Positions 60,760-64,000 of a stretch of DNA of 64,000 bases are shown here, piece by piece. The translations under genes were made by a program, and so were the position numbers. The notes beneath the pieces were generated by a model. The model was not told where the DNA came from and did no database searches. It saw nothing but the letters and a program-made list of their open reading frames with translations. Within the stretch, counting starts at the first letter, position 1, and each line of letters opens with the position of its first letter. The stretch comes from Pseudomonadota bacterium (GTDB lineage: Bacteria > Pseudomonadota > Alphaproteobacteria > Sphingomonadales > Sphingomonadaceae): positions 620,001-684,000 of the forward strand of contig JAEWEY010000004.1 in assembly GCA_023389105.1 (NCBI GenBank), given 5' to 3'.

Positions 60760-62040
60760 CTAGCAGCCCAAGCGCTCAAGCATCGAGCTGATCAGCGCCT
60801 GCACCGCGGATTCGCTGGCGATCCCGCCCCGAACGAGACAACGATCGACCAATACTCGTCGGAAGGCGCCGTAGAGGCCCTTCTCCGGTGGGGTCGGGTC
60901 TGTCCAGAACTCATCCAGATGACGCGGGAATGTCAGCCCCGGCACTTTGTAAATTGCCTCACCGAGGGTGCAGACTGGGCTGCCCGCCGCGAGCGCCAAG
61001 GTGGCCGACGTGCTGTTTACGCAAACCATCCCGGCGGTTCGTGCCGATAGTTCCTCGAGATTGCCGCCATCGATGAAGTGAACGCGATCGCGCACGCCCA
61101 GACGTCGTGCCTGACGGTCAATGTTGCGCCGCCAATTGAACAGCGATGTATCGAAGGGGTGCGCCTTGATGAGAAGGTGCGCATCTTCCGGCGCATGCCG
61201 GGCAAAGCTTTCCATCACGTAACGCGCCGCGGCGCGCATGTCCGGAAAGGGCGAATGGCTGCGGATCTGATAGTCGCCCGACAGCTGTAGCGGGAACAGG
61301 AAGAAACGTTTGCCTTCCAGGCCGTGCAAAACCTTTTCGGTCTGCTGAGCTCGAAGGCCGCTCACAAGATATTTCCAGCCCCAGCCCGCCGCCTCCATGA
61401 GAGCGGAGCCGGGCCTGTGCGTCCGATAGAATGGATAAGCGAAGCGACCGGCGTGCACGGCGATGTAATGGCGTGCCGAGTCTCGCACGCGCCGCCGGAA
61501 CGTTGCCGTGATCGGAATCAAATAAGGCTCCGGCGGAAGCGCGTTGGCCTGTTCGATCAGCCATTCCTTATTCCGCGCCAGGCGCGAGTGCCCGTTTACG
61601 CCATCCAGCTCAAGGGTCATCCAATGGGGTCGCAAATACCCCTCTTCGAGAACGAAGGTGCGGACGCCACGAAGCGCAGCAATGCCTCTCGCCGAGACGT
61701 GATACGGCCGGCAATCACCGAACAGAAGGATGTCCGTGATCTGATGTTCACGCAGGAAATTGTCGAAGAACACGGGCCAATCGCGAAAGCGGCCGCGAAA
61801 GTTGGTCGCCGGTTCGGGCCAGTCAACGCGGTCGCCAGCGCAAATGTTGATCCGCTCGACCTTCATGCCACGCTCGCGCATTGCGGCAGCGAGCTGGTGC
61901 ATCATCGGACCCGGCGGGCCCTGTAGGAAGAGGAATGCGCGGCGTTCCGGCTTCTGGATCGGCACGCGCGGACGGAATGATGACGGCGACGGATCCGTCG
62001 AGCGTAACAGGATGCTGAGATTTCCGACTGGACGGTTCAC
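60760..62040 (-). CDS. kpsS: capsular polysaccharide biosynthesis protein KpsS-like
   Basis: KpsS is one of two beta-Kdo transferases that build the poly-Kdo linker on lysophosphatidylglycerol for ABC-exported capsules. The 426 residues contain FLQGPPGPMMHQLAAAM, the ILLFGDCRPYH region, FVLEEGYLRPHWMTLE and HPFDTSLFNWR. The start is GTG at 62038-62040, overlapping the kpsC stop. Catalytic residues of KpsS are less fixed than those of KpsC, so the assignment is by motif and neighbour. Confidence 0.88.
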   Translation of the reverse strand: MNRPVGNLSILLRSTDPSPSSFRPRVPIQKPERRAFLFLQGPPGPMMHQLAAAMRERGMKVERINICAGDRVDWPEPATNFRGRFRDWPVFFDNFLREHQITDILLFGDCRPYHVSARGIAALRGVRTFVLEEGYLRPHWMTLELDGVNGHSRLARNKEWLIEQANALPPEPYLIPITATFRRRVRDSARHYIAVHAGRFAYPFYRTHRPGSALMEAAGWGWKYLVSGLRAQQTEKVLHGLEGKRFFLFPLQLSGDYQIRSHSPFPDMRAAARYVMESFARHAPEDAHLLIKAHPFDTSLFNWRRNIDRQARRLGVRDRVHFIDGGNLEELSARTAGMVCVNSTSATLALAAGSPVCTLGEAIYKVPGLTFPRHLDEFWTDPTPPEKGLYGAFRRVLVDRCLVRGGIASESAVQALISSMLERLGC

Positions 62041-63761
62041 TGGACCAGGCTCCTCAAGCGACGCATGACTTTGCCCTGCAAGCGTCGAACACCGACGAGT
62101 AAGCCAAGGTCGCGCTCGTCCGCTTGGCTGAGGCGCGCCACCACGACTTCGGCAGGGCAAGGCAGACCCGTAACGGGGTCCAGATAACGCGGATATTGCA
62201 GCAAGGTCGCTGCGACAAGTTCATCGATCGATCTTCGCGCGGTTCGTCGGTCAGGAACGGGCCCGAGGTCGCGCGTGAGGCCCCAACCAGCATAGAAAGG
62301 CACGCCATAGGCAGTCACTTGCTTGGCGCGCATCAGCGCTTCAAAGCCCGCGAGGGACGTGTTGACGTGAACTTCGTCCACCATTGCGATCAGCGGATCA
62401 ATCGTCAGATCGTCTGCAATCTGGTCCGCATAGCGGCGGCAATGTCGATCCGGGATCGCCCCCCGGCGATGGCCCGCAACGACGTCGGGATGGGGTTTGT
62501 AGATTATGAACGCGTCCGGCGCATCGGCGCGAACGCGCCGTAGCAATTCCAGATTGGAAGTGAGACCGCAGCCGCCGGTCTGAACCGCGCGATCATCCTC
62601 GACCTGTCCCGGAACAAGGATGTGCCGGCGATTGCCGGCAGGCCGATCAATCCGCGCTCCGCCCTGCCCGTATTTACCCAGCCCCGCTTCCACGATCAGC
62701 CGGCGCAGCTCTCGCGCCCGCTCGAGCAACGCTTCCGAGAAAGCGCCTTCTTGCAGAAGCAATTCCAGTTCGCTCGGACGTGATGGGTCGAAGTGTGCGC
62801 CACGCCGATCCACGACGATTGACAGCGGTGGCACGCAATCAGCTCCAAGGCCGCGCGAGCGCAGAAAACCGTCCTCGACCTCGATCAGCGGAGAAGCGTT
62901 CTCGCCCAGTGCCTGAATGACGCCAGGCTGCGTTTTCGCGCGCCAAATTGCAACCGACTGCTTCGGCGCAACCGAGGTCGCTCGCGTCAGGAAACGGAAA
63001 GGCGTCGTGCCGGCCCAAAGCAGCGGCGCCACCCGCTCCTGTTTCCAGAAGGCAAAGCCAAAGCCGCCAGCGATACCTCGGTTGGAATCGATGAGGCGGC
63101 GCCAGAACGAGGATAGCTCGACCAAGTCCAGCGCGGTCATGGCTTGGCCCGTGAATGGATTTTCAAATCCGTCAACTGGAAGGCGCCGAGCCAGTTCGGC
63201 CTCGATTGCTGTCGGAGCCAGCCCGGAGCCGTCGGACCCATAGACCGGAACGCCGAGCAACGCGGCCACGAGCGCGACTTCGTCGCCCGCGGCTTCGGCC
63301 ACCAGTGCGTAAGCACCATCGAGAACGTGCCAGGGGTCGCATTCGCCGACGATTGTTTTCGCGCCAGGCAAGGCGGATCCTCGGTCGATCCAACTGACAA
63401 TTGGCCGCCCGCTGGCGATGGTTTGTACGGCATCCATTGCCGAGCGGCATCGAACAACAACGCGGTTGGCCGGGAGTTCGGGTCGCACAGACCAATAAGC
63501 CCCACCGACGCGATGCGTGACGAGTGCGCGCCGAAGAGCTTCGGGGGCTTCCGTCGCCTCCAACAGCGGCGCAAACCGACTTCTGAGCGCTCCAGGAAAA
63601 GGCGGAATGCGGAGGAACGGCAACTCCTCGCGCGTCATCGGCAGGCCCTCGGCCCCTCCCAATTTATCCTTGTCTGGCAACACGATAGATGCCGCGCTCG
63701 AAATCACTTCAGACCCCCAGCCGAGCCGTCTTGTCCTTACCGCGGGCTCGGTCACAGTCAA
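62037..63761 (-). CDS. kpsC: capsular polysaccharide biosynthesis protein KpsC-like
   Basis: KpsC is a dual beta-Kdo transferase extending the capsule linker. The 574 residues have two related modules. The second is clear in IEVEDGFLRSRGLGADCVPP, ILVPGQVEDDRAVQTGG and FIIYKPHPDVVAGHR, followed by VDEVHVNTSLAGFEALMRAK and PFYAGWGLTRD. The first module is shorter than in E. coli KpsC (about 670 residues). The TTG at 63759-63761 lies nine bases after GGCGGAGG and is taken as start; ATG at 63638 is an alternative. Confidence 0.88.
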   Translation of the reverse strand: MTVTEPAVRTRRLGWGSEVISSAASIVLPDKDKLGGAEGLPMTREELPFLRIPPFPGALRSRFAPLLEATEAPEALRRALVTHRVGGAYWSVRPELPANRVVVRCRSAMDAVQTIASGRPIVSWIDRGSALPGAKTIVGECDPWHVLDGAYALVAEAAGDEVALVAALLGVPVYGSDGSGLAPTAIEAELARRLPVDGFENPFTGQAMTALDLVELSSFWRRLIDSNRGIAGGFGFAFWKQERVAPLLWAGTTPFRFLTRATSVAPKQSVAIWRAKTQPGVIQALGENASPLIEVEDGFLRSRGLGADCVPPLSIVVDRRGAHFDPSRPSELELLLQEGAFSEALLERARELRRLIVEAGLGKYGQGGARIDRPAGNRRHILVPGQVEDDRAVQTGGCGLTSNLELLRRVRADAPDAFIIYKPHPDVVAGHRRGAIPDRHCRRYADQIADDLTIDPLIAMVDEVHVNTSLAGFEALMRAKQVTAYGVPFYAGWGLTRDLGPVPDRRTARRSIDELVAATLLQYPRYLDPVTGLPCPAEVVVARLSQADERDLGLLVGVRRLQGKVMRRLRSLVQ

Positions 63762-63829
63762 GGTTAACAACCTCCGCCGCCATCGGTTTCGCTTGGGGGA
63801 AGTCAGTTACCGAAAAGTAAATCTAAATT

Positions 63830-63845
63830 GTTGCACTGATGCAAC
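63830..63845. promoter_or_regulatory. palindrome upstream of kpsC
   Basis: GTTGCA-CTGA-TGCAAC is a perfect six-base inverted repeat in the 127-base gap between kpsC and the glycosyltransferase fragment. It lies about 70-85 bases before the proposed kpsC start. It may be an operator for the kpsC-kpsS transcript. Confidence 0.4.
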
Positions 63846-63888
63846 AGCTGCCCGCCCTAAGCTGAAACTTACGAGAATGCCTCACCTG

Positions 63889-64000
63889 TCAACCTGCGAA
63901 TTGAGCGTAGACAGCGACCGTTTCAGCAGCGCACCGCGCCCAGGTGAGCCGGCCGGCGTGCGCAAGCCCCTTGCGCATCGTTTCGAGCCTCCACGCTTCG
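63889..64000 (-). CDS. glycosyltransferase C-terminal fragment cut by the window edge
   Basis: The last 36 codons read RKGLAHAGRLTWARCAAET and end in VYAQFAG. This matches the tail of GT4 enzymes (a variant of the A-x-x-F-S-W-x-x-x-A-x-x-x-L-x-x-Y pattern). The gene runs off the right edge. It fits the capsule locus in which it lies. Confidence 0.7.
   Translation of the reverse strand, partial: EAWRLETMRKGLAHAGRLTWARCAAETVAVYAQFAG

Overview
The window is a gene-dense, GC-rich chromosomal stretch from an alphaproteobacterium, most likely a member of the Sphingomonadales. The evidence is the 5-aminolevulinate synthase route to heme, a CcrM-type GANTC methyltransferase, an aa3-type cytochrome oxidase subunit IV beside the transhydrogenase alpha subunit, many TTG/GTG starts, and the gene order rpiB-glyA-nrdR-trmJ-rpsD. 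No rRNA, CRISPR array, phage or insertion sequence was seen. The only RNA gene is one tRNA-Lys(TTT).

Layout. Positions 1-7.5 kb hold housekeeping genes (dprA fragment, plsY, murI, hemA, rpiB, glyA, nrdR, trmJ, two tandem small exported proteins, rpsD). Positions 7.5-13.1 kb carry an S9 peptidase, the two-gene agmatine-to-putrescine operon, a GNAT enzyme, a family-5 uracil-DNA glycosylase, folK and the tRNA. Positions 13.2-20.8 kb contain genes for every enzyme of histidine synthesis. hisN is convergent to an eight-gene operon in which every junction overlaps. That operon opens with a TrpR-like regulator and includes a HisC-HisB fusion. A promoter with a perfect inverted repeat just downstream sits in front of it. 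Positions 20.8-24.7 kb hold an O-antigen-ligase-like polymerase, a partner protein, a PP2A-like phosphatase and a glycosyltransferase remnant. Positions 24.7-28.5 kb hold apaG, recO, uvrC and an amino-acid racemase.

The transhydrogenase genes are split. pntAB-pntB (28.5-30.3 kb) and coxIV-pntAA (34.1-35.4 kb) lie on the same strand, separated by a 3.8 kb block of opposite-strand genes. The block holds a CHASE2/degenerate-GGDEF/EAL protein, an isolated small-ORF transcription unit, yjbQ and a YbaK-type deacylase. A degenerate NtrC-like regulator, two unknown proteins, folP, ccrM, rnhB, a ThiD-VOC fusion, glmM, nnrU, a peptide-use operon (POT transporter plus two amidohydrolases), a nitroreductase, an apparently self-regulated leaderless GntR gene, tsaC and msrA follow. 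Next comes a c-di-GMP module (PilZ, receiver, EAL), then an aldehyde dehydrogenase/aminotransferase pair.

From about 57 kb to the right edge lies a capsule or exopolysaccharide locus. It contains a visibly AT-richer sulfotransferase gene, a Wza-like lipoprotein, a glycosyltransferase, KpsS, KpsC and the tail of another glycosyltransferase. The polymer may therefore be sulfated and exported by an ABC-type (KpsC/KpsS) capsule system. The most unusual items are the HisC-HisB fusion and its putative operator, the small-ORF unit at 32.9-33.2 kb, the degenerate NtrC-like protein, the split pnt operon, a repeated upstream element shared by rpiB and pntAB, and the sulfotransferase insertion.
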